Assembly (NCBI GenBank): GCA_934481505.1
Contig: CAKSPP010000043.1
Span: 1 to 8,996 of the forward strand
Length of the DNA: 8,996 bases
Direction: 5' to 3'
DNA from: an uncultured Eubacteriales bacterium
GTDB taxonomy: Bacteria; Bacillota; Clostridia; Oscillospirales; UBA644
The notes beneath the pieces are model-generated. The model saw only the letters and a list, made by a program, of their open reading frames with translations, was not told the DNA's origin and made no database searches. A program made the translations under genes and the position numbers. Below are positions 1 to 6,581 of the stretch, piece by piece. Position 1 is the first letter of the stretch; each line of letters starts with the position of its first letter.

Positions 1-990
1 GGCAATCGTTTTATACGCTTTTTCGCCGAATTCTTCGGAAAGCTCGGGGGATAAAAGCAGCTTTTTTATCTTTTCATAAAGGGAATTTACATCTCCCGAC
101 TTATAAATAAAGCCGTTTTCGCCGTCTTTTACAAGAAACGGGGTCGAGCCTGCGGCATGGGACGCGACAACGGCACACCCGCTGTTCATCGCCTCGTTAA
201 GCACAGCTCCCCAACCCTCCTGAAAATCGGAGGTCGTTATAAAAACCGAAGCTTTTTCCATTTCGGTTCTGACTTCTTCGGGGTGCATATTTCCGAGAAA
301 AACGACATTGTTTTCAAGACCTTTTTCCTTTGCGAGAAAGCGGAGTTCTTCTTCCGTTTCCCCTGCACCGACGAATTTAAGAGTAAAAGGAATTCCGTCG
401 TTTTTCAATTTCTCGGCAGCGGCAAGTGCATCGTCCGGGTGTTTCCAGGAAATAAATCTTCCGCACCAGAGAATTTCGGTTTTATCTTTTTTTGAAATAA
501 GTTCTTGTATGTTATGGTTTTTCGCTTCTGGGAAATAGCCCCATTTATACGCACGGTTTCTGCAAAGTCCGAGAGACGCGGCGTCGGCGGAAGTATAAGC
601 ACTCGCACAAAGAAGATATATCCCGGCGTTTTCGGGAAAAGCTCTGTGCTGTCTTATAAATCGAGGCAGCCGCAAAAGCGGAGAGGATGTCATTTTGAAA
701 AAACGCTCCGTGCAACGGAAGAGGATTTTTTCTCCCTTTCGTGCGGCTTCAAGCATTTCTTTTGAAAAAGAACTTCCGATAATGACTTCGGCTTCGTCGA
801 TTTCTTTTTGGGCGTCGCCGATTTTCTTTACATAGTCCCTCGTCGTTTCCTTATAGCCGAGATTTCTTCTCATTTCGGGCATTTCGCCGGTCGAGACAAA
901 GGTATAGTTTCCCTCGGTGTATTTCTGCATTGCGTCCGAAAACGGACACTGATGATGATTGAAATAGTTGGAAATAAATACGGTTTTCAT
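1..990 (-). CDS. GT4-type glycosyltransferase, 3' end cut off by the window
   Basis: This frame is open for 330 codons from the ATG at 990 to base 1 with no stop, so the C-terminus lies outside the window. The product probably transfers a sugar from an activated donor to the growing lipid-linked repeat unit on the cytoplasmic face of the membrane. The C-terminal half has a GT-B Rossmann fold of the GT4 kind: a strand start ILWCGRFISWKHPDD (residues 173-187), FVGAG (206-210), and SDFQEGWGAVLNEAMNSG (254-271) with E258-x7-E266, the donor-binding EX7E motif. The N-terminus begins with SNYFNHHQ (7-14), which I recall from other clostridial glycosyltransferases in polysaccharide loci. The start overlaps the upstream stop by one base (TAATG), and GGAG lies about 10 bases upstream of the ATG, so translation is probably coupled. 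Donor and acceptor cannot be told from the sequence. Confidence 0.9.
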   Translation of the reverse strand, partial: MKTVFISNYFNHHQCPFSDAMQKYTEGNYTFVSTGEMPEMRRNLGYKETTRDYVKKIGDAQKEIDEAEVIIGSSFSKEMLEAARKGEKILFRCTERFFKMTSSPLLRLPRFIRQHRAFPENAGIYLLCASAYTSADAASLGLCRNRAYKWGYFPEAKNHNIQELISKKDKTEILWCGRFISWKHPDDALAAAEKLKNDGIPFTLKFVGAGETEEELRFLAKEKGLENNVVFLGNMHPEEVRTEMEKASVFITTSDFQEGWGAVLNEAMNSGCAVVASHAAGSTPFLVKDGENGFIYKSGDVNSLYEKIKKLLLSPELSEEFGEKAYKTIA

Positions 991-2177
991 TACCTTTTTT
1001 CTCCGACAAGTTCTTTATAAAGAGAAACATATTCCTCAAATTTTTCGGTGTCGGCGTAAGCCGAGGCTTTTTTTACGCAATTTTCCGCAGTATACGGTCT
1101 TTCAGCTGAAATTCTTTTTATTTCACGCAAAAACGCATCAATGTCGCCCGTTTCAACGCCCGAGCCGCAGCTATTGTCAACCATTTCGCCGCTGCCGCCC
1201 GTAAGATATGTAAGCACGGGCGTTCCGCACGCCAAAGCTTCAATATTTACGGTAGGGAAAGTATCTTCATGCGTAAGGTTGATAAAAAGGTCGGCGGCGG
1301 TATATATTTCGGCAAGTTCTTCTTGGCTTTGTGTTCTCGGCAGACGGAGAATTTTTTCCGAAAGTCCGTCGGAGCCTGTTCCGACAGCGACAAGCTTGAA
1401 GCCGTTTCCGAATGTTTCGGCAACCTGTCGCAGGTCGTCCGTTCCTTTTTTCCCGCCCCAGTTATCGGCAACGCACAAAATCATAAAATCGGTTTTTGTA
1501 ATACCGTGTTTCTCCCTGAAATCGCTTTCGGTCGGGCGGAAAACCGACAACTTTATTCCGTTGTTTATTACTCTCACGTCGTTTCCGGCAAAAGACCTTT
1601 TTGCAAGATCAGCAAGCCATTCGGACGGGGTGACAACCGTGATATTGTTTTTTTCGAAAATACTCTTTTTCCTTTTATAAAGCGTTTTGCTGCGGTCGGA
1701 AAACCAACTGTAATTCCTGAAAACGGGGCAGTTTTCGCAGCCCGTTTCCCACTTTTCGCAGTTTTCGGCGACAAAGTGCATGCAATAGCCTGTAAACGCC
1801 CAACAGTCGTGGAAAGTCCAGACGATTTTTATATTTTTATTTTTAAGATAGTCAAAAAGCGTTTCGAGATTGCAGATATGCCCGTGAAGATTATGAAGAT
1901 GAACGATATCGGGCTTTATTTCTTCGAGATTTGCGATTATTTTTTCGGTCGCACGGTTTGAATTGAAGCCGTAATTTCCGAAAATACGGCTTTTCAGAGC
2001 CTGAATTTTTATATAATTTCTGTTTGCGACGGATATTGAAAACGGGTAACCGTCGCCCTTTACGGGATAGATTATATAATTTTCGATATTTTCTTCGTTA
2101 AGCAGTTTGCTTATCGCTTCGCAGATTTTTCCCGTGCTTCCGACGCCGCAGGTCTCGTTTATCTGAACGACTTTCAT
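990..2177 (-). CDS. GT4-family glycosyltransferase with a cysteine cluster
   Basis: A complete 395-residue glycosyltransferase, a usual length for GT4. It begins MKVVQINETCGVGSTGK; the Gly-rich loop at 11-17 is the typical acceptor-side entry of GT-B enzymes. HLHNLHGH (93-100) and WTFHDCWAFTG (120-130) are typical of the N-terminal domain. Five cysteines lie between 125 and 150 (C125, C132, C140, C147, C150), ending in a CxxCP element; this could bind a metal or brace the fold. The C-terminal domain has TPSEWL (183-188), NNGI (205-208) and EDTFPTVNIEALACGTPV (304-321). D305-x7-E313 falls where most relatives have EX7E. The role is probably addition of one sugar to the capsule repeat unit in the cytoplasm. 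The ATG overlaps the stop of the polymerase gene (TGATG), and a strong GGGAGG site lies 7 bases upstream. The sugar specificity is unknown. Confidence 0.93.
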   Translation of the reverse strand: MKVVQINETCGVGSTGKICEAISKLLNEENIENYIIYPVKGDGYPFSISVANRNYIKIQALKSRIFGNYGFNSNRATEKIIANLEEIKPDIVHLHNLHGHICNLETLFDYLKNKNIKIVWTFHDCWAFTGYCMHFVAENCEKWETGCENCPVFRNYSWFSDRSKTLYKRKKSIFEKNNITVVTPSEWLADLAKRSFAGNDVRVINNGIKLSVFRPTESDFREKHGITKTDFMILCVADNWGGKKGTDDLRQVAETFGNGFKLVAVGTGSDGLSEKILRLPRTQSQEELAEIYTAADLFINLTHEDTFPTVNIEALACGTPVLTYLTGGSGEMVDNSCGSGVETGDIDAFLREIKRISAERPYTAENCVKKASAYADTEKFEEYVSLYKELVGEKR

Positions 2178-3250
2178 CAGACAGCCTCCCAGAAGAAGTG
2201 ATACGGGAAAGAATGAAGCCCCGCACCCGACTGCATACAGGAATATCCGAAATAGAAAAAGTAGCAGGTGAAGAACACCAAAATAACGACCTTTGAGATC
2301 TGCGTCAGCTTTTCCTGTTTTTCATCGTGGTATTTGACAATTTTCGGGATGAGCAGCGGCATGAATATGATAAAATAATAATTCAGTCGCATTGCAAGCA
2401 TATGCACAGGTGCAAACATTACCAACGCAAGAGAAAGCAGCATTATGTTGCGGAGCATTTTCCCCGTTTTGTCGAGTTTGTTTTCGTCGGGGATAACTAT
2501 CGAATAAACGGAGAATATGGCAAACAAAATAATCGATGTATATGCTCCCGTCTGGGACATACGATAGTTTGAATACACGCCGGAAATACTTAAAAAGGCA
2601 GAGAAAATCTGTCTGTTGAAAATGATAAGGACGAGATATGCCGGCAGAAGATAATAAAGCGATTTTTTACGCAGACGGTAGTGGCACACGGGATATAAAA
2701 GAAGCAAAATGAACGCCGACTGATGGAAAAGTATAGCCACAGCGACCGTCAGCAGGTATTTTACCCATTTCTTTTCTTTGACGAAAATAAACGCCAAACA
2801 TCCGAGAGAAACGGAAATCGATTGACGGATTCCAGAAAAAAACATGACAAAAAGGTCGGTATTTATAAAAAGAAGAATCGTCATCGGGGCGTCTTCGAGA
2901 TATTTTCGGTATACATACCACACGGGCAGAATGATAATCGCCGAAGAAACCGCAATAAACCATTGGAAATTATCGGTAAAAACGGAAACGATTTTGTTGA
3001 GCAGGGCGTATCCGAGCTCTATATTGACAGAAAAAACGCCGCTCCAATCCATATCGCCGATAGTTTCGAAATAATAGCGATATGTCTCATAATCGTTTCC
3101 GACGGTGTTGTGTCTCAGTGCAAGCAGCAAATAAAGCAGGACGAAAAAGACCGTCAGAGTACGGCGGTCTGCCTGTTCGTGTTTCGGGGAATGCCTGAAA
3201 CAAAAATATGCAATTCCGGGAACGATAAGAAGAATAAAATAGGGCAGCAT
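2177..3250 (-). CDS. EpsG/Wzy-like polysaccharide polymerase, polytopic membrane protein
   Basis: A 357-residue, very hydrophobic protein with roughly ten membrane segments, matching the EpsG family of Wzy-like polymerases in length and pattern. Family-like features are LRHNTVGNDYETY (45-57; R46, G51, D53, Y57), SGIRQSISVSLG (139-150; R142-Q143), a loop KEKKWVKYLL (158-167) followed by LFHQSAF (174-180; H176), and MRLNYYF (287-293; R288). It ends with the aromatic PYHFFW (349-354), also common at the C-terminus of this family. By family knowledge it joins undecaprenyl-linked repeat units into a polymer on the outer face of the membrane; this is inferred here from sequence and context. It starts at ATG 3250 behind an AAGGA site with 7-base spacing. 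The gap to the upstream LCP gene is 111 bases and holds a hairpin. It overlaps the next glycosyltransferase by one base. An O-antigen-ligase role is less likely. Confidence 0.88.
   Translation of the reverse strand: MLPYFILLIVPGIAYFCFRHSPKHEQADRRTLTVFFVLLYLLLALRHNTVGNDYETYRYYFETIGDMDWSGVFSVNIELGYALLNKIVSVFTDNFQWFIAVSSAIIILPVWYVYRKYLEDAPMTILLFINTDLFVMFFSGIRQSISVSLGCLAFIFVKEKKWVKYLLTVAVAILFHQSAFILLLLYPVCHYRLRKKSLYYLLPAYLVLIIFNRQIFSAFLSISGVYSNYRMSQTGAYTSIILFAIFSVYSIVIPDENKLDKTGKMLRNIMLLSLALVMFAPVHMLAMRLNYYFIIFMPLLIPKIVKYHDEKQEKLTQISKVVILVFFTCYFFYFGYSCMQSGAGLHSFPYHFFWEAV
2185..2190 (-). promoter_or_regulatory. Ribosome binding site of the cysteine-cluster glycosyltransferase
   Basis: GGGAGG on the minus strand, 7 bases before the ATG at 2177. 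It lies inside the last codons of the polymerase gene, which supports both the chosen start and coupled translation across the TGATG overlap. Confidence 0.7.
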
Positions 3251-3257
3251 AAATGTT

Positions 3258-3262
3258 TCCTT
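3258..3262 (-). promoter_or_regulatory. Ribosome binding site of the polymerase gene
   Basis: AAGGA on the minus strand, 7 bases before the ATG at 3250. It supports this start, and shows that the polymerase gene has its own initiation site after the longest gap in the operon. Confidence 0.7.
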
Positions 3263-3316
3263 AAAAATGAAATATGGGCAGCGACAAAAGGTTGCGACTC
3301 TCTGCCTAAGACAAGG

Positions 3317-3348
3317 GGAAGGAACTCTGCCAAAGCAAAGTTCCTTCC
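3317..3348. repeat. Strong hairpin between LCP and polymerase genes
   Basis: GGAAGGAACT (3317-3326) is perfectly complementary to AGTTCCTTCC (3339-3348). Inside this 10-bp stem come one mismatch (G-U when read from the minus strand), three more pairs (3328-3330 with 3335-3337) and a 4-base loop. Read on the plus strand, a run of seven T follows at 3357-3363, eight bases after the stem, which resembles an intrinsic terminator facing plus-strand transcription. Read in the operon direction there is no T-run after the stem, so it is not a clear terminator for the LCP gene. It may be a partial terminator or attenuator, an RNA-processing or stability element, or part of a dispersed intergenic repeat. 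Confidence 0.75.
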
Positions 3349-3361
3349 GCCGAAAATTTTT

Positions 3362-4345
3362 TTATTCCGGCTTATAGAAAATATCGAGAACGGTTCTTTT
3401 CAGTTCCGTTTCGTCGGGATAGAATTCAACGCCGTCTTCTCCCGTTTCGGTTTTACCGGAAACGGAAACAACGCCTTTGAATTCGTAGTTTTTGATTTTA
3501 TCCGAAAGCATCGAAACAACGCCGGTGTTGCAATCGGTCACCATATAAGGCTCGATTTTATCGAAAACTTCGTTCATATTGATTTTTTCGTCCGTAAGTT
3601 CCTTTGTGAAAACCGAATAAAACGAATCCATATACTGTCTCTGTCTTGACATTCTTTCAAGGTTCGTCTGATTTTCGACCGCATAACGGGCACGGACGAA
3701 TTTCACAGCCTGTTCGCCGTTAAGAAGAACGGTTTCGCCCTTTTTCAAAGCGGGGTCGACGGCTGTGAGATCGTCGTCGAGAGTCACTTCGACTCCGCCG
3801 ACAAGGTCGTTGAGAACGGGAAGCCCGTCCATATTAAGCGAAATATAATTTGAAATAACGATATTGTAAAGCAGTTTAGAGACCGCACCTTTTGTATTTA
3901 TACAGCTGTCTTCAAGACCGCTGCCGTAAGAATGGGAAAGGGCGATCTGTGCGTTTACTGTGCCGACGACCGAGCCGCCGAGACCGAGAGCGTTCATATC
4001 CGTCATCGTATCGCGGTTTATGTGCAGAACGGTGCATGTTTTTTCTCTTATATTGAACGCGGCGACTCCGATAAAATCGGCAAGTCCGTCGTTTCTGTAT
4101 GATCCGCTGTCCGAAACTTCTCCGTCGGCGTCAATCCCCATAAGAAGTACCGAAATCACATTTCCGTCCGGGATATATTTAATTCCTTCAAATTCGATTA
4201 CTCTCGAAGAACCGCCGTCTGAAATCGGGCTTTCGAATCGGAATTCAAGCACAGTCGCTATCTTATAAAGCGAAAACAGAAAGAGGATTGCCGCAAGAGT
4301 AAAAGCCAAAACTTTAAGTTTCGGAGATACGGACGACTTTTTCAT
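3362..4345 (-). CDS. LCP (LytR-CpsA-Psr) family cell-wall polymer ligase, divergent subgroup
   Basis: A 327-residue protein with a short basic N-terminus and one membrane segment at about 11-31, leaving the rest outside the cell. LCP features in order: LLMGIDADG (67-75), RNDGLADFIGVAAFN (84-98), HINRDTM (108-114), NAQIALSHSYG (131-141), MDGLPVLNDLVGGVEV (172-187), and LNGEQAVKFVRAR (208-220) followed by NLERMSRQRQYM (228-239). D90 and R111-D112 match the conserved Asp and the Arg-Asp of LCP active sites. The Arg usually two residues before that Asp is not there; LAD stands in its place, with R84 nearby. By family knowledge, LCP enzymes move glycopolymers from lipid carrier to peptidoglycan, which fits this locus. 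The start follows the previous stop by 11 bases and has only a weak binding site (ACGG). It corresponds by role to streptococcal CpsA but sits after, not before, the phosphoregulatory genes. Confidence 0.9.
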   Translation of the reverse strand: MKKSSVSPKLKVLAFTLAAILFLFSLYKIATVLEFRFESPISDGGSSRVIEFEGIKYIPDGNVISVLLMGIDADGEVSDSGSYRNDGLADFIGVAAFNIREKTCTVLHINRDTMTDMNALGLGGSVVGTVNAQIALSHSYGSGLEDSCINTKGAVSKLLYNIVISNYISLNMDGLPVLNDLVGGVEVTLDDDLTAVDPALKKGETVLLNGEQAVKFVRARYAVENQTNLERMSRQRQYMDSFYSVFTKELTDEKINMNEVFDKIEPYMVTDCNTGVVSMLSDKIKNYEFKGVVSVSGKTETGEDGVEFYPDETELKRTVLDIFYKPE

Positions 4346-4356
4346 TTTTTATACCG

Positions 4357-5052
4357 TCAATTTTCTGATTTTTTTGATTTGCTTCTGAAAACAACAATGA
4401 GAACCATTGCCGCAAGGGACGCCGCAGCGACAACCGACCAAACGACAAGAGAAATCGTATCGGAAGTTTTCGACGGGGTGTCTTCGATAAGGAAAACTAC
4501 AGGACTTATCTTCGAGAAAGAGACGTTTATGCGTCCGTTTTCAAGAAGTTTCACATCGCTTGCGGGAACTCTCATCCATGTTCCGTTATGTTTTACCATA
4601 ACGACAACGCTCTTCTTTTTAAGATCGAGTTTTGTCTGGAAGGTTATATTGAGTTTATGGTTTTCCGAAAGAGTGTTTTCTTTTGTGTAGAAAATATCAA
4701 AAAGGTCGGAAACGACGAGTTTATCGAGTTTGAGACCGTCTTTTTTGACGGAAGCCGCGTCTTCGTCGGAGAAGATTGCGGAAGCTCCGTTCTTGTCGAT
4801 TTCATCATATACGGTATGCAGTTCTTTCTGAATGTCGCTCTCTTCGCCGGGGCGATAGGGGGTGACGATAAGCTGATCTGCGGTTACATCTTCTTTTTTA
4901 TTGTTATTGCGGTCTACAATAGAAGCCACAACGACTTCGGGAGCCGGTTTTACTGTAATACTTTCGACGAAAGAAGATTCCGCCGCAAAGGTCGGAAGTG
5001 CAAACGTCGCAAGGATAACTGCGGTCATAATGATAGAAATTACCTTTTTCAT
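4357..5052 (-). CDS. Secreted, C-terminally membrane-anchored protein of unknown function
   Basis: I do not recognise a named family. The 231-residue product has a clear signal peptide (MKK, hydrophobic 4-20, likely cut after A23 or A24), an extracellular part of about 175 residues, and a membrane helix at about 201-222 followed by a basic tail, RSKSKKSEN. There is no LPXTG-type sortase motif. The middle contains QLIVTPYRPGE (60-70) and VVSDLFDIFY (113-122), then a likely beta-sandwich stretch from about 133 to 190 that includes KHNGTWMRVP (154-163) and ISPVVFLIED (182-191). It resembles, from memory, small anchored surface proteins common in gut Clostridia, with no known role. It starts behind AAGGTG (5061-5066) with good spacing, 48 bases after the phosphatase gene and 11 bases before the LCP gene. 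Its placement suggests an outside accessory to polymer export, ligation or sensing; that is inference only. Confidence 0.85.
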   Translation of the reverse strand: MKKVISIIMTAVILATFALPTFAAESSFVESITVKPAPEVVVASIVDRNNNKKEDVTADQLIVTPYRPGEESDIQKELHTVYDEIDKNGASAIFSDEDAASVKKDGLKLDKLVVSDLFDIFYTKENTLSENHKLNITFQTKLDLKKKSVVVMVKHNGTWMRVPASDVKLLENGRINVSFSKISPVVFLIEDTPSKTSDTISLVVWSVVAAASLAAMVLIVVFRSKSKKSEN

Positions 5053-5100
5053 GATGGTTTCACCTTTCTTTATAAATTTCGTGTTGTATGTTGAGCCTTT

Positions 5101-5802
5101 TCATCGGTTAATAATCCGAGACTGAGCCGCTTCTATCAGAGTAATGGGGGCGGGTCCTGCCTTTTTCATTATTTTCTCGACCGCCGCTCCGAGGTTTGGT
5201 GGACGGGTCGAAATATTGTGGCAGTCGGAGCCGAGGAGATGAACAAGATTTCCGTTTATCATCTTTATCATCTTGCCTGCGGTCGCGAAATGCAGAAACG
5301 AGCTTGCGTTTGCCTGAATAAGTCCGCCGTTCATAACGAATTTTTTAAGCAATGCGGTTTCGCTGCGGGAAACATTATAGCGGTCGACATGGGCAAGCAG
5401 CGGCGTTATCTTCAAGATTTCGGCAAGCTGCATTATTTCGGAAAACATTCTTTCCGTCCAGCCGCCTATCGGCATTTCGATAAGGAGAAGCCCCGTCTGC
5501 CCTATCGTCATTTCGCCGAGCATTTCGCAGTTTTTCATTCCCTCGAAATATGCGACTTCCGCACCGGAAAGGATCTTCGGCAGGTCGTCGGTAAGTTTTT
5601 CTTCGAGCCTTGCGAGAGCCTCCGACCTTCTTTTCAGAAAGGTTTCGGGAGTATCAAGTTCGGCATAGAAATGCGGGGTGACGGCAACGGTTTTTATTCC
5701 TGCCTCAGCCTCCATACGAAGCATTTTCAGAGACTCGTCGGTGCTGTGGCTGCCGTCGTCCATTTTCGGGAGAATGTGGGAATGGAAGTCGATAACGTTC
5801 AT
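5101..5802 (-). CDS. PHP-type phosphotyrosine-protein phosphatase, CpsB/CapC-like
   Basis: A 233-residue cytoplasmic enzyme of the PHP superfamily, near the usual length for CpsB/Wzb-like phosphatases of Gram-positive bacteria. Metal-binding motifs are visible in order: DFHSHILPKMDDG (5-17; H7, H9, D16), VTPHF (41-45; H44), GAEV (80-83; E82), LIEMP (107-111; E109), AHVDRY (137-142; H138) and GSDCHN (191-196; D193, H195). STRPPNL (198-204) is also typical of the family. By family knowledge it removes phosphate from the tyrosine tail of the BY-kinase and so resets polymer length control. Its ATG overlaps the stop of the kinase gene (ATGA), so the antagonistic pair is probably translated in a coupled way. 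All metal ligands appear present, so it should be active. Confidence 0.94.
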   Translation of the reverse strand: MNVIDFHSHILPKMDDGSHSTDESLKMLRMEAEAGIKTVAVTPHFYAELDTPETFLKRRSEALARLEEKLTDDLPKILSGAEVAYFEGMKNCEMLGEMTIGQTGLLLIEMPIGGWTERMFSEIMQLAEILKITPLLAHVDRYNVSRSETALLKKFVMNGGLIQANASSFLHFATAGKMIKMINGNLVHLLGSDCHNISTRPPNLGAAVEKIMKKAGPAPITLIEAAQSRIINR

Positions 5803-6569
5803 CGGTCTTCATTTTCGCCCTCTTCGTAAGAGCGTTTATATTCCTTATAGTATTTAGCGTAATATTTTCCGTACTTCTTATACTTCTTGCTGTATTTCCC
5901 GGAAGAAGATGCGGCGTAATTGAAGACTACGCCGAGGATTTTTGCCCCGACCTGTTCAAACTGTCGGACGGTTTCGGCAAACGCCGCACGGTAGGCGTAA
6001 TTCTGTCTTGCGACAAGAATCATTCCGCTGACGTATTTTGAGACGACAAGTGCGTCCGAAACGCTTGTTACCGGCGGGAGGTCAATTATGATATAATCAT
6101 ATTTTTCGGAAATCGTTTCTATGAGAGCTCCCATTCTTTTGGAAGTCAGAAGTTCCGACGGGTTCGGGGGAACGTCTCCCGAAACAAGAACCGAAAGTCC
6201 TTCGAAAAGCTGAGTCACTTTTATTTTCTGATCGAGCCCGACAAGAAGATTTGAAAGACCGGGAGTCGGCGAAAGCCCCGTAATTCTCGCAATTGTCGGG
6301 AGTCTCATATCGCCCTCGATAAGCAGGACTTTTTTATCGGTCTGGGCTATCGAATAGGCAAGGTTTATCGATGTAAAGGTTTTTCCCTCTCCGGGAATGG
6401 AGCTTGTAACGCCGATAACGCGGCAGGAATCTTCGTCCGGAAGAGAAAAGGAAATATTCGTTCTTAAAAGTTTGAAAGCTTCGGCGGTCGCAAAGTTCAT
6501 ATTCGGACCGAGAATCGAATCCGAGTTGTGGATATCCGCGACATTTTCGGGCTTCTGGGTATTTTTCAT
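5799..6569 (-). CDS. Tyrosine-protein kinase of the BY-kinase family, CpsD/CapB-like
   Basis: A 256-residue cytoplasmic P-loop kinase. It has Walker A SIPGEGKT (57-64), the BY-kinase Walker A' region VLLIEGDMRLP (81-91), and Walker B YIIIDLPP (159-166). The A' motif usually reads DxD; here it is E85-G-D87, with D87 and R89 kept. A conserved FNY (216-218) precedes the tail. The C-terminal tail (221-256) is a lysine/tyrosine-rich cluster with tyrosines at 226, 230, 233, 236, 237, 240, 241, 244 and 248, the autophosphorylation site in this family. It needs the cytoplasmic end of the adaptor encoded just upstream for activation, and it is opposed by the phosphatase downstream. AGGAGA with good spacing precedes the ATG; the gap to the adaptor stop is 12 bases. 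The identification is secure from motifs and neighbours. Confidence 0.95.
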   Translation of the reverse strand: MKNTQKPENVADIHNSDSILGPNMNFATAEAFKLLRTNISFSLPDEDSCRVIGVTSSIPGEGKTFTSINLAYSIAQTDKKVLLIEGDMRLPTIARITGLSPTPGLSNLLVGLDQKIKVTQLFEGLSVLVSGDVPPNPSELLTSKRMGALIETISEKYDYIIIDLPPVTSVSDALVVSKYVSGMILVARQNYAYRAAFAETVRQFEQVGAKILGVVFNYAASSSGKYSKKYKKYGKYYAKYYKEYKRSYEEGENEDR

Positions 6570-6574
6570 ATCTT

Positions 6575-6580
6575 TCTCCT
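6575..6580 (-). promoter_or_regulatory. Ribosome binding site of the tyrosine kinase gene
   Basis: AGGAGA on the minus strand, five bases before the ATG at 6569. It is one of the best sites in the window and fixes the kinase start. Confidence 0.75.
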
Positions 6581-6581
6581 T

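Noticed and set aside
1..990. Broken or frameshifted glycosyltransferase at the left edge
   Set aside because: Translating the minus strand from 990 gives 330 uninterrupted codons with GT4 motifs; it is cut only by the window edge.
1141..1961. Overlapping plus-strand open frames of 179 and 230 codons
   Set aside because: Both are antisense to a clear GT4 glycosyltransferase; low-complexity products without motifs.
3317..3363. Intrinsic terminator for the LCP gene
   Set aside because: The stem is strong, but in the operon direction it is followed by CCTTGTCTTAGG, not a T-run. It could only act as a classical terminator for plus-strand transcription, where no gene was found. Kept as a hairpin of unknown role.
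2723..3649. Long plus-strand open frame of 308 codons
   Set aside because: It runs antisense across the polymerase gene, the gap and the start of the LCP stretch. Its product is rich in Lys, Asn and Phe without domain logic, and it has no supporting context. It arises because the real genes rarely use codons whose complement is a stop (TTA, CTA, TCA).
5053..5100. Internal promoter before the unknown surface protein gene
   Set aside because: A TATAAA string is present in this AT-rich gap, but no convincing -35 box at the right distance was seen.
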